64,000 bases of DNA from Acidimicrobiaceae bacterium (GTDB taxonomy: Bacteria > Actinomycetota > Acidimicrobiia > Acidimicrobiales > RAAP-2). Below the pieces are notes generated by a model. That model had not been told where the DNA came from, made no database searches, and saw only the letters and a list, made by a program, of their open reading frames with translations. This document shows positions 39,201-48,228 of this stretch, piece after piece. The stretch covers positions 1 to 64,000 of the forward strand of contig DAHUZK010000011.1 of the NCBI GenBank assembly GCA_027306605.1. The letters are read 5' to 3'. The first letter of the stretch is position 1, and every line of letters starts with the position of its first letter. The translations under genes and the position numbers were made by a program.

Positions 39201-39281
39201 TCAATCGATCGGTCCCATGGACCCCGGTCAATCGATCGGTCCCGTGGACCCCGGTCGATCGATCGGTCCCGTGGACCCCGA
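39201..39281. repeat. 3 x 27-bp tandem repeat TC(A/G)ATCGATCGGTCCC(A/G)TGGACCCCG(G/A)
   Basis: Units 39201-39227, 39228-39254 and 39255-39281, differing at three positions; in divergent intergenic region. Confidence 0.95.
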
Positions 39282-39337
39282 CTCCCGACAGGGCCCGGCT
39301 CCGCGACGAGGTGGTCGGGCTCCGCGATGATGGCGCC

Positions 39338-41062
39338 GTGCGAGGGCCTCTCCTGTTCCCGTCGCTGCACGGCTACCGGCGTGCCTGGGCCGGGGCGGAC
39401 CTGGTGGCCGGCATCACCCTCCTCGTGATCGCCGTGCCCGAGCAGCTGGCCACCTCGCGTCTGGCCGGCATGCCGCCCGTCACGGGTTTCTACGCGTTCG
39501 TCGCCGGGACCGTGTTGTTCGCCCTGCTCGGCTCGAACCCCCAGATGTCGGTCGGGGCCGACTCTACCATCGCGCCGCTCTTCGCCGTCGGTGTCGCGGC
39601 CCTCGCCGCCACCAGGTCGGCACACTATGTCGAGCTGGTGAGCATCCTCGCCGTCATGGTGGGTGTTCTGGTGGCGCTGGTGGGGCTCCTGCGGCTGGGC
39701 TGGATCGCCGAGTTCCTCTCGGCGCCGATCGTCGCGGGCTTCCTCTCCGGTGTCGCCGTGATCATCATCGTGCACCAGCTTCCGGATCTCCTCGGGATCC
39801 CCGCCGCTTCGGGGAGCAACGCCAACCGGATCGGCTCCATCGCCCTGCACCTCGACGAGGTCAACGGTTGGACGCTGGGCATCGGGCTCTGCGTGTTGGC
39901 GATCATGGTCGTCAGCGCCCGCGTCGACCGCCGGATCCCCGGCGCGCTCGTCGCAACCGTGCTGTCCACGGCCGTGGTGGCGGCCGCCGGGCTGCAGTCG
40001 CGCGGCGTCGCCGTGCTCGGACCCGTCAGGGCCGGCGCGCCGCACCTGGGTCTCGATGCGCTGTCGTGGTCGGCCGTGGTGGACCTGGCGCCGCTGGCGG
40101 CCGTCGTTGCGCTGGTGGTGGTGACACAGTCGGCGGCGACCACCCGAGCCTTCGCCGAGCAGGGCGGCTACGACGTCAAGGCCAGCCGCGACTTCCTCGC
40201 CGTCGGTGCGGGCAGCGTGGTCGCCGGGCTGGTCGGTTCCTTCCCGGTTGACGCCAGCCCGCCACGGACCGGGGCGGTGGCCGCCGCCGGGGGACGCACT
40301 CAGGCCGGGGCTCTCGGCGCCGCCCTCGCGGTGGTCCTGCTCATCCCCTTCTCAGACGGGCTGCGTGACCTGCCGCTGGCCACACTGGCCGCCATCCTCA
40401 TCTTCATCGCCCTGCGCCTCTTCGACGTGCGCGGGCTGCAGTCCATCGTGCGTTTCAGCCTGGTCGAGTCCGCCCTGGCCGCCGTCACGCTGCTCACGGT
40501 CGTCCTGGTCGGAGTGGAGCAGGGCATCGTCGTCGCGGTCATCCTCGCCATCCTCGACCGGATCCGGCTCAGCGCCCGGCCCCAGCTCCACGTGCTCGGC
40601 CGGCTGCCGGGCAGTACCAGCTGGGCGCCGCTCTCCGCCGGGTCCGGAGCGGCGCAGGTGCCGGGGGTCTTGGCCGTGCTCTTCGCCACCCCGCTCTGGT
40701 ACGCCAACGCGGTGCACTTCCGCGAGGAGGTGGCCGCCGCGTTCAGGCGCGCCGAAGGTACTCCGCGAGCCCTCGTGTTGGACACCATCGGGATGACCGA
40801 CCTCGACTTCACCGGGTCGCGCGAACTGAGCCGCGTGCTCGACGCCTGCGAACGCGATCACATCGTCGTCGGCGTGGCGCGGGCCGGGGAGAGGGTCGTC
40901 GCCTCGCTCCGGCGCAGCGGTCTGGCCTCACGTATCGGCACCGACCACTTCTACGCGTCCGTCGACGAGGCGGTCACGGCGCTGGCGGCGGCGGCACCGC
41001 CGGATGCACTGCCGCCGGATGCACCGCCGCGGACGGCGCCTCCCGACCTGCCGCCGCGCTGA
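39338..41062 (+). CDS. SulP family anion transporter with C-terminal STAS domain
   Basis: GADLVAGITLLVIAVPEQLATSRLAGMPPVTGFYAFVAGTVLFALLGSNPQMSVGADSTIAPLF; STAS LDTIGMTDLDFTGSREL. Confidence 0.88.
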   Translation: MRGPLLFPSLHGYRRAWAGADLVAGITLLVIAVPEQLATSRLAGMPPVTGFYAFVAGTVLFALLGSNPQMSVGADSTIAPLFAVGVAALAATRSAHYVELVSILAVMVGVLVALVGLLRLGWIAEFLSAPIVAGFLSGVAVIIIVHQLPDLLGIPAASGSNANRIGSIALHLDEVNGWTLGIGLCVLAIMVVSARVDRRIPGALVATVLSTAVVAAAGLQSRGVAVLGPVRAGAPHLGLDALSWSAVVDLAPLAAVVALVVVTQSAATTRAFAEQGGYDVKASRDFLAVGAGSVVAGLVGSFPVDASPPRTGAVAAAGGRTQAGALGAALAVVLLIPFSDGLRDLPLATLAAILIFIALRLFDVRGLQSIVRFSLVESALAAVTLLTVVLVGVEQGIVVAVILAILDRIRLSARPQLHVLGRLPGSTSWAPLSAGSGAAQVPGVLAVLFATPLWYANAVHFREEVAAAFRRAEGTPRALVLDTIGMTDLDFTGSRELSRVLDACERDHIVVGVARAGERVVASLRRSGLASRIGTDHFYASVDEAVTALAAAAPPDALPPDAPPRTAPPDLPPR

Positions 41063-41101
41063 CGGACCGCCCACCGCCCACCCGGCGCCGGGGGCGCTCC
41101 T

Positions 41102-41917
41102 TCAGGAGCCGAGGTCGATCTCGGCCCGCACCGGCCGGTGGTCCGAACCCGCATCGGGCAGCACGGCTCCCGAAATCGCGCGCAGGGACCCGCGCACCAA
41201 GATGTGATCGATCTGGCTGTGTGGTCGCCAGGCCGGCCAGGTCCTGCCGCGCACGGCACGCCGCCACCCCGGCATGAAGAGGCGGACCAGGGGCCCCCAG
41301 GTGTTCATGTCTCCGGCCAGCACGGCGTCGGGGCGCGCCGCCGTCCGGAGCGCGGTGCGCAGATCGGTCCAGTTGCGGTGCGATCCGGCGAGAAGGTGCG
41401 ACATGTGCGTGCCGACGACCGAGATCTGCCTGCCCTCGACGGTGAGATCGACAACCAAAGCGGCACGCTCGACGAGGTCGGCCCGAAGGACCCGCATGGG
41501 GACCAGCTGCGTCGCCTCGACGGCGATGCCGGATCGCACCAGGACGGCGATGTCGAAAGTCCCCGGTTCGGCATCGCAGTAGCGCGGCAACGAGCGGACT
41601 TTGGGAGAGAACTGGCGCACACCCTCGAGGTACAGCGTACGGTTTCGGACGGACCACACGGGCCGGCCGCCCCACGTCTCGCCGCGGCGCTCCTGGGGAG
41701 TGATACGCCGTCCCCGGCCGATGGTGTGCGTCAGCGCGCGGTAGCCGAGCGCGGCGGCGGCGGCCTCGGCCTGTCCCTGCGGCGCGCCATCGGCGGTCCA
41801 GGACTCTTCGACCATGACGACGTCGGCGTCGAGCGCGGCGATGGCGGCGACGTGGTCGAAGGGATGGCCCCACCCGTCCATTCCGCAGTGCATGTTGAAG
41901 TTGGCGACACTGAGCAT
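41102..41917 (-). CDS. endonuclease/exonuclease/phosphatase family protein
   Basis: SVANFNMHCGMDGW ... VVGTHMSHL ... AGDMNTW ... QIDHILV ... GSDHRPV. Confidence 0.88.
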   Translation of the reverse strand: MLSVANFNMHCGMDGWGHPFDHVAAIAALDADVVMVEESWTADGAPQGQAEAAAAALGYRALTHTIGRGRRITPQERRGETWGGRPVWSVRNRTLYLEGVRQFSPKVRSLPRYCDAEPGTFDIAVLVRSGIAVEATQLVPMRVLRADLVERAALVVDLTVEGRQISVVGTHMSHLLAGSHRNWTDLRTALRTAARPDAVLAGDMNTWGPLVRLFMPGWRRAVRGRTWPAWRPHSQIDHILVRGSLRAISGAVLPDAGSDHRPVRAEIDLGS

Positions 41918-41968
41918 GTGGGCGCCGACGATAGGCCGGGGCCGGGCGGCGCAGGTACCATCGTCGCG

Positions 41969-43150
41969 GTGGCAACAGCGGCGGACGCGTACCTGGCCCG
42001 GCGCCTGCGTCCGTTCGCCACGACGATCTTCGCCACCATGTCGGAGCTGGCCACCGCGACCGGCGCCGTCAACCTCGGGCAGGGCTTCCCGGACACCGAC
42101 GGCCCTTCGGCCCTGCGGGAGGCCGCGGTGGCGGCCATCCGTGAGGGGCGCAACCAGTACCCGCCGGGCAACGGCATCCCAGAGTTGCGCCGGGCCGTCG
42201 CCGCGCACCAGCGGGACTGGTACGGGCTCGCGCTCGATCCGGAGACCGAGGTGCTCGTCACCGTGGGCGCCACCGAGGCCATCGCCGCCACCGTGCTCGC
42301 CCTGTGCGAACCGGGTGACGAGGTCGTCATGTTCGAGCCCACGTACGACTCCTACGCCGCCTGCGTGGCCATGGCGGGCGCGGTGCCGCGTCTCGTTCGC
42401 CTGCACCCCCCGGGGTGGACCTTCGACCCCGGCGAATTGGCCGCGGCCGTCACCTCGCCGCGCGCCCGGTTGGTGCTGTTGAACACGCCGCACAATCCGA
42501 CGGGCAAGGTGTTCTCACCGGACGAATTGGCGCAGGTGGCCGCCCTGTGCCGGGACCGGGACCTCCTGGCGGTGACCGACGAGGTCTACGAGCATCTCGT
42601 CTTCGACGGCACGCACGTGCCGCTGGCGACCTTGCCGGGGATGCGCGACCGCACGGTCACCATCTCCTCGGGCGGCAAGACCTTCTCGTTGACGGGGTGG
42701 AAGGTGGGATGGGTGAGTGCCGCCGCGCCGTTGGTCGCCGCGGTCCGGGCGGCCAAACAATTCCTCACGTACACCAGCCCGGCCCCCTTCCAGGTGGCGA
42801 TGGCCCACGGGCTGGCCCTGCCGCCCGGCGAGCTGCAGCGGCTCGCCGACGAGCTGGCGGCCAAGCGCGACCTGTTGTGCGAGGGCCTGGAGCACCTCGG
42901 CTACCGGGTCTACCGTCCGCCCGCCACCTACTTCGCCACGACCGACATCGGCCCGGTCGCTCCGGGTCTCGGCGCGGAGGAGTTCTGCCTGGCGCTGGCC
43001 GCCCGCTGTGGAGTCGTCGCCATCCCGAGCTCCGTCTTCTACGGCCCCGGCGACCCGGCTGCGGGCCGCACGCTCGTGCGCTGGGCCTTCTGCAAGCGCG
43101 AGTCCGTGCTGCGCGACGCCCTGGCCCGTTTAGCATCGTGGGTGCCATGA
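41969..43150 (+). CDS. class I/II PLP aminotransferase (DapC/kynurenine aminotransferase-like)
   Basis: VNLGQGFPD ... NQYPPGNGIPELR ... NTPHNPTGKV ... SSGGKTFSLTGWKVGW. Confidence 0.9.
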   Translation: MATAADAYLARRLRPFATTIFATMSELATATGAVNLGQGFPDTDGPSALREAAVAAIREGRNQYPPGNGIPELRRAVAAHQRDWYGLALDPETEVLVTVGATEAIAATVLALCEPGDEVVMFEPTYDSYAACVAMAGAVPRLVRLHPPGWTFDPGELAAAVTSPRARLVLLNTPHNPTGKVFSPDELAQVAALCRDRDLLAVTDEVYEHLVFDGTHVPLATLPGMRDRTVTISSGGKTFSLTGWKVGWVSAAAPLVAAVRAAKQFLTYTSPAPFQVAMAHGLALPPGELQRLADELAAKRDLLCEGLEHLGYRVYRPPATYFATTDIGPVAPGLGAEEFCLALAARCGVVAIPSSVFYGPGDPAAGRTLVRWAFCKRESVLRDALARLASWVP

Positions 43151-43950
43151 ACATCCCGGTCGCCTGGGTCGACGCCTTCAGCGACGTGGCCTTCGCCGGC
43201 AACCCCGCCGGCGTCTGCCTCCTCGAGGAGGCGCTCGACGAGACCCGCATGCAGTCGATCGCCTGCGAGCTCGGCATCGCCGAGACGGCCTTTCTCACCC
43301 CGAGCCGCCAGCCGTCGACCTTCGGCCTGCGCTGGTTCTCCCCCGTGACCGAGATCGACCTGTGCGGGCACGCCACGCTGGCCTCGGCCCACGCGCTGCG
43401 CCAGTCGGGAGTGGTCGACGGGCGCGGTCCGCTGAGCTTCCACACCCGCTCGGGGCTCCTGCGCGCCGCCTTCGAGGGCGACCGGATCGAGTTGGACCTC
43501 CCGGCCGATCCGGTCGTGCCGGGCCCGCTGCCGGGACCGCTGGCGGGGGAGTGGCCGGGATCCGTGGCCGCCAGCGGCACCACGTCGCTCTTCACCTTCG
43601 TCGTGCTGTCCTCGGCGGAGGCGGTGCGCGCCTACGTGCCCGACCTGGACGCCATCGCGGCGACCGGCTCCAAGTCGCTCCTGCTCACCGCCGCCGCGCC
43701 CGGTCCGGGCGCCGATTTCGACTACGTCCTGCGCGTCTTCGGGCCCAACGTCGGCATCGACGAGGACCCCGCCACCGGTTCGGCCCAGTGCGCGGCGGGC
43801 CCGTACTGGTCGGAGCAGCTCGAGCGCACCGCGCTGGTGGCTCGCCAGCTGTCGGCCCGCGGTGGCACGCTCTACGTCCGCCCGGACGGGGAACGGGTCC
43901 GCATCGCCGGTCACGCCACGACCGTCCTCGTCGGCGAACTGGTGTGCTGA
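43147..43950 (+). CDS. PhzF family isomerase/epimerase
   Basis: WVDAFSDVAFAGNPAGVCLLEE ... EIDLCGHATLASAHAL ... GIDEDPATGSAQCA. Confidence 0.92.
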   Translation: MNIPVAWVDAFSDVAFAGNPAGVCLLEEALDETRMQSIACELGIAETAFLTPSRQPSTFGLRWFSPVTEIDLCGHATLASAHALRQSGVVDGRGPLSFHTRSGLLRAAFEGDRIELDLPADPVVPGPLPGPLAGEWPGSVAASGTTSLFTFVVLSSAEAVRAYVPDLDAIAATGSKSLLLTAAAPGPGADFDYVLRVFGPNVGIDEDPATGSAQCAAGPYWSEQLERTALVARQLSARGGTLYVRPDGERVRIAGHATTVLVGELVC

Positions 43951-43961
43951 GGAGGACGGAG

Positions 43962-44501
43962 ATGGGGTTCTCCACGGCCGACCTGCGTGCCCTGGTCGCG
44001 GGCCACGAGCCCTCGACGCCACGGGAAGCGACGGCCGCGGCGCGCTTCCTGGCCGAGCTCGAGCGGTTGGACTCGCCCTGTGACGAGCACGCCGACCCGA
44101 CCCACGTCACCGCGTCGGGCATCGTGGTCGGGCCTCGCGGCACGGTCCTGCACCGACATCGGCGCCTGGGCATCTGGATGCAGCCCGGCGGCCACATCGA
44201 CCCCGGCGAGAGACCGGAGACGGCGGCGCGCCGGGAGGCCATCGAGGAGCTCGGCCTTGCCGTCGCTCACCCGCCGGCGGGTCCGCTGCTCTTGCATCTC
44301 GACGTGCATCCGGCGGCGCTCGGACACGTCCACCTCGACCTCTGCTACCTGCTGCTGGGCGAGGACGCCGATCCGCACCCACCCGAGGGTGAGAGCCCGG
44401 AGGCGCGGTGGTGCGGGTGGGACGAGGCCATGGCCCTGGCTGATCCGGTGTTGGCCGATGCGCTGCCCCTCGCCCGCAAGGCCTACGAGGCCCAGCCATG
44501 A
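43962..44501 (+). CDS. NUDIX hydrolase
   Basis: GGHIDPGERPETAARREAIEELGL Nudix box. Confidence 0.92.
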   Translation: MGFSTADLRALVAGHEPSTPREATAAARFLAELERLDSPCDEHADPTHVTASGIVVGPRGTVLHRHRRLGIWMQPGGHIDPGERPETAARREAIEELGLAVAHPPAGPLLLHLDVHPAALGHVHLDLCYLLLGEDADPHPPEGESPEARWCGWDEAMALADPVLADALPLARKAYEAQP

Positions 44502-45226
44502 GCGACCGCGACCGCGACCTCGAGCGGCTCCTGGCGGTGCAGGACCTCGACACCTCGATCGTGCAGCTGCAGCACCGGCGCGACGGCCTGCCCGAAGCCC
44601 TGGGCCTCTCGCGGGTCGAGGCGCAGCTGCGGGCCCTGGCCGCCGAGGAAGCGGACGCCGCGGCGCGGCGTGCTTCTCTCGCCGCGTCGCAGACGGAGCT
44701 CGAAGAGCAGATCGCCGCTCTCACCGAGCGCCGCAAGGCCATCGAGCAGCGCATGTACGCCGCCACCAGCTCGTCGGGCCGCGACCTCCAGGCCATGAGC
44801 GACGAGGTGCGGCACCTGACGGACCGCCGAGCCGAGCTGGAGGAGCAGGAGCTGGCGGTGATGCTCGACCAGGACCCCGTCGAGGCGGAGCTGGCCGCGC
44901 TGCGTGCGCGGGGGGCTCCGCTCGAGCAGCGAGCAGAGGAGCTGCGGGCCCAGGTCGCCCAGGCCCAGAGCGAGATGGACGGCGAGCTGGCCGAGGCCAC
45001 GGCGGCCCGCGCCACCGAGGCGGCGCAGCTGCCCACCGGGCTGGCCGACCGCTACGAGACGTTGCGCGCCCGCCTCAAGGGGACAGGAGCGGCGCGACTG
45101 ATCGGGAACCGCTGCGACGGGTGCCATCTCGAGCTCTCCTCGGTGGAGGTCGAGAAGATCCGCGCGCTCCCGCCCGGCGGGATCGCCACCTGCGAGCAGT
45201 GCGGTCGCATCCTCGTGCCGGTGTGA
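44498..45226 (+). CDS. coiled-coil protein with C4-type zinc ribbon
   Basis: Long helical N-terminus; CDGCHLELS ... CEQCGRILVP. Confidence 0.88.
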   Translation: MSDRDRDLERLLAVQDLDTSIVQLQHRRDGLPEALGLSRVEAQLRALAAEEADAAARRASLAASQTELEEQIAALTERRKAIEQRMYAATSSSGRDLQAMSDEVRHLTDRRAELEEQELAVMLDQDPVEAELAALRARGAPLEQRAEELRAQVAQAQSEMDGELAEATAARATEAAQLPTGLADRYETLRARLKGTGAARLIGNRCDGCHLELSSVEVEKIRALPPGGIATCEQCGRILVPV

Positions 45227-45236
45227 GCGCCGCCCC

Positions 45237-45845
45237 GTGTTGATCCTCGTCCGCCACGGCGAGTCGGTGGCCAACGCGCAGGGCCTGCTGCTCGGACGGA
45301 CCGACGCCGAGCTGACCGCCCACGGCCGCGCCCAGGTGGCGGCGGCGCGGGCGCTCCTGGCGGGTCCCGTCTCCGAGCTGCGCACGAGCCCGTTGGCCCG
45401 TGCTCGCGACACGGCGGCGCTGCTGGGGTTCGGCGCGCCCGTCGCCGTGGACGATCGCTGGATCGAGATCGACTACGGGGCGTTCGAGTGCCAGGCGCTC
45501 GGTGCGGTGCCGGCCGAGGTGTGGCAGCGCTGGCTCACGGACCGGCACTTCCGGCCAGAGGGGGGCGAGACGTTGGCGGAGGTGGACGCCCGTGTCACCG
45601 TCGCCTGCGAGGAGCTCTTCGCCGAGGACGGCACCGGGGCGCGGCGCCGCGACGGCGACGTCGTCGTCGTGAGCCACGTGACGCCGATCAAGGCGGCCGT
45701 GGCCTGGGCACTCGGGTCCCTCGACCTCTACTGGCGCCTGCACCTGAGGACGGCCTCGGTGACGCGGATCGGATGGGGCCGCGGGGCGCCGGTCCTCCAC
45801 AGCTTCAACGAGGTCGGGCCGGAGGTGGCGCCCGCGTCGCGCTGA
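45237..45845 (+). CDS. histidine phosphatase family protein
   Basis: LILVRHGESVANAQGLLLGRTDAELTAHGRAQ. Confidence 0.92.
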   Translation: MLILVRHGESVANAQGLLLGRTDAELTAHGRAQVAAARALLAGPVSELRTSPLARARDTAALLGFGAPVAVDDRWIEIDYGAFECQALGAVPAEVWQRWLTDRHFRPEGGETLAEVDARVTVACEELFAEDGTGARRRDGDVVVVSHVTPIKAAVAWALGSLDLYWRLHLRTASVTRIGWGRGAPVLHSFNEVGPEVAPASR

Positions 45846-45861
45846 GCGCCACAATCACGAC

Positions 45862-46509
45862 GTGCCCGACACCCCCCCGACCGTTGCCGCGCTGCGACCC
45901 GCGCCGCCCTCGGGCGAGGAACCCGTGCACCGCCGCACCATCGAGGTCGAGGTGTTCTTGCGTGGGGAGTACTTCTTGGTCGTGGGAACGCTCCGGGACC
46001 GGCGGCCGTGGGCCAGCGGGGCCCTGGGCCCGAGGGAGCTGCATGCCATGGAGCTGGCCATCGTGGTGCGCCGTGTCGACATGACCATCGTCGACGCGGC
46101 GGCGGACATGACGACCTTCCCGCACGCGGAGTGCACCGAGATCGAAGCGGAGTTCCGTGACCTGATCGGACTGTCGGTGACCCGCGGCTACACCGCTGCG
46201 GTCCAGGAGCGGTTCGGCCGCCAACGCGGCTGCAGTCACCTGGAGTTCCTGGCTCGGGCCATCGGGCCCGTCGTCGTGCAGGGCCTGACGTCGTCGGGAG
46301 CCTTCGAGGCGGAGATGGGGATCGGCGTCCATCCGATGAGCGAGGGCGGTTTCGGCTTCCTCGCCGACACCTGTCACGTGTGGACCGCGGACGGCCCGGG
46401 CGCGCAGAAGATCGCCGCAGGCTGGCGGCCGGGAATCCTGGAGTACCCGGCCCCCTCCGTCGCCGAGGTCCGCCTTCGGCTCGCCGAGGAGGCGGACGGG
46501 CCGACCTGA
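45862..46509 (+). CDS. DUF2889-like protein
   Basis: HRRTIEVEVFLRGEYFLVVGTLRDRRPW pattern. Confidence 0.6.
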   Translation: MPDTPPTVAALRPAPPSGEEPVHRRTIEVEVFLRGEYFLVVGTLRDRRPWASGALGPRELHAMELAIVVRRVDMTIVDAAADMTTFPHAECTEIEAEFRDLIGLSVTRGYTAAVQERFGRQRGCSHLEFLARAIGPVVVQGLTSSGAFEAEMGIGVHPMSEGGFGFLADTCHVWTADGPGAQKIAAGWRPGILEYPAPSVAEVRLRLAEEADGPT

Positions 46510-46535
46510 GCGGCGTGCCGCCGCCGGGGCGGGCG

Positions 46536-48221
46536 TCAGGGCGTCGTTCGGGGTGCAGAGGAAGAGGAAACGACGCGGCCGCCCTCGAGGGCCACGGTCG
46601 CGTCGCACCGGGCGGCCTCGCCGGGCCGGTGGGTGATCACCAGCACGCTGCGCCGCCCGGCCGCGGCGAGCACCCCGTCGATGACCTCGTCGGCCAACGC
46701 GGCATCGAGCCCGCTGGTCGGCTCGTCGAGCACCACGACGTCGCCCGGTGCCAGGAGGGCACGGGCCACGGCGAGCCGGCGCCGTTCGCCTCCGGAGACG
46801 GCAATCCCGTCCTCGCCCACCGGCGTGTCGAGTCCTGCCGGCAGCGAGTCCACCCACCGGTCCAGCCGGGCCGAGCGCAGCACCTCGAGCAGGTCCTCCT
46901 CCGTGGCGTCGGGCCGCACCAAGAGCAGGTTCGTGCGTACGGTGCCGGCGAAGAGGCGCGCGTGCTGGTCGGCCAGCGCGAAGGCCGTCCGCACCGACCG
47001 GCCGGACAGTCGTTCCACATCGGTGCCGGCGAGCGTCAACGTCCCTTCCTCGAGTGGCCAGAAGCGCAACAGCGCGTGCACCAGGCTGGTCTTTCCCGCG
47101 CCGCTCGAGCCGGTGACGGCGACGCGGCCACCGGCAGGGAGCTGCAGGGTCACGCCGTCGAGCGCGCGCGGCAGGCCCGGTCCGTAGCGGATCGAGGCAC
47201 CGCAGAACGCGACCTCGGGCACGCCGGGCGACCGCGCTGCGGGAGCTTCCGGGTCGTGCACGGGCACGGCCACGTCCTCCAGGGCGAAGAGCCGGTCTGC
47301 TGCACCGCGCACGGCGAGGGCGCGGGCCACGGCGATCGGCACGCCGGGCACCGTCTCGAACGCGGCCAGCGCCGCCAGGGGCAGCACGGCCACCATGACC
47401 TGTCCGATGCGGTGATCGTGCACGGCGGCGACGCCGAGCGCGAGCGTCGCCGTCACCGCCACGGCCAGGCAGAGCTGGATCACCACGCCCGCCCCCGTGG
47501 CCAGGCGGGCGTGCCGGCGCTCCAGCGCGTCGGCTCGAGCCGCCGCTGCCTCGATGCCCGCCAGGGCGGCCGCATCGGCTCCGAAGGCCAAGAGCTCGGG
47601 GGCCCCCGTGAGCAGGTCGACCACCCGTGCGGCGATCTCCCCGCCGACGGCGGCGATCTCGTCGTCACCGCTGCGACGCCACGTCAGGAGCGCCGGCACC
47701 GTCAGTGCCACCGCCAGGGGGAGGCCGAGCGTGAGCGAGGCCCAGGGGGTCACCAGCCCGACGGCGACCGTCGCGATCGCGGCGGCGCCCGCGGCCACGG
47801 ACACCGGCAACAGCGTGCGCAGGTAGAGATCCTGCAGGGCGTCGACATCGTCGATGGCCCGCGCCAGGAGGTCGCCGCTCCGCCACCCGGCCAGGGCCGC
47901 GGGCACCCGCGGGGTCAAGCAGTCGTAGAGCCACACCCGCCAGCGCGTCAAGGCCCGCAGGGCGGCGTCGTGACCGACGAGCCGCTCGGCGTAGCGCAGC
48001 GGGCCACGAAGAAACGCCAGCACCTCCACCGTGGCCAGGATGCCGACGAGCGCCCCCAGACCCGGCCGCAGCGCGGCGCGCCCGACGACGTACCCCGAGC
48101 CCGCCAGCAGGCCGATGGTCGCCGCGGCGGATGCCAGCCCGAGCAGGCCCGCGCCCGCCAGTCGCGCCCGCGGCGTCGCCGGGTCCGCCAGGACGCGCCG
48201 AAGCGAGCGACGGGAGCTCAC
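46536..48221 (-). CDS. cydC: thiol reductant ABC exporter subunit CydC
   Basis: TM domain followed by NBD with VTGSSGAGKTSLVHALLRF, VSGGERRRLAVARALL; downstream of CydD-like gene. Confidence 0.85.
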   Translation of the reverse strand: MSSRRSLRRVLADPATPRARLAGAGLLGLASAAATIGLLAGSGYVVGRAALRPGLGALVGILATVEVLAFLRGPLRYAERLVGHDAALRALTRWRVWLYDCLTPRVPAALAGWRSGDLLARAIDDVDALQDLYLRTLLPVSVAAGAAAIATVAVGLVTPWASLTLGLPLAVALTVPALLTWRRSGDDEIAAVGGEIAARVVDLLTGAPELLAFGADAAALAGIEAAAARADALERRHARLATGAGVVIQLCLAVAVTATLALGVAAVHDHRIGQVMVAVLPLAALAAFETVPGVPIAVARALAVRGAADRLFALEDVAVPVHDPEAPAARSPGVPEVAFCGASIRYGPGLPRALDGVTLQLPAGGRVAVTGSSGAGKTSLVHALLRFWPLEEGTLTLAGTDVERLSGRSVRTAFALADQHARLFAGTVRTNLLLVRPDATEEDLLEVLRSARLDRWVDSLPAGLDTPVGEDGIAVSGGERRRLAVARALLAPGDVVVLDEPTSGLDAALADEVIDGVLAAAGRRSVLVITHRPGEAARCDATVALEGGRVVSSSSAPRTTP

Positions 48222-48228
48222 AGGATGC

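Noticed and set aside
39201-39281. CRISPR array hypothesis for the 27-bp repeats
   Set aside because: Units directly adjoin with no spacers and no cas genes nearby.
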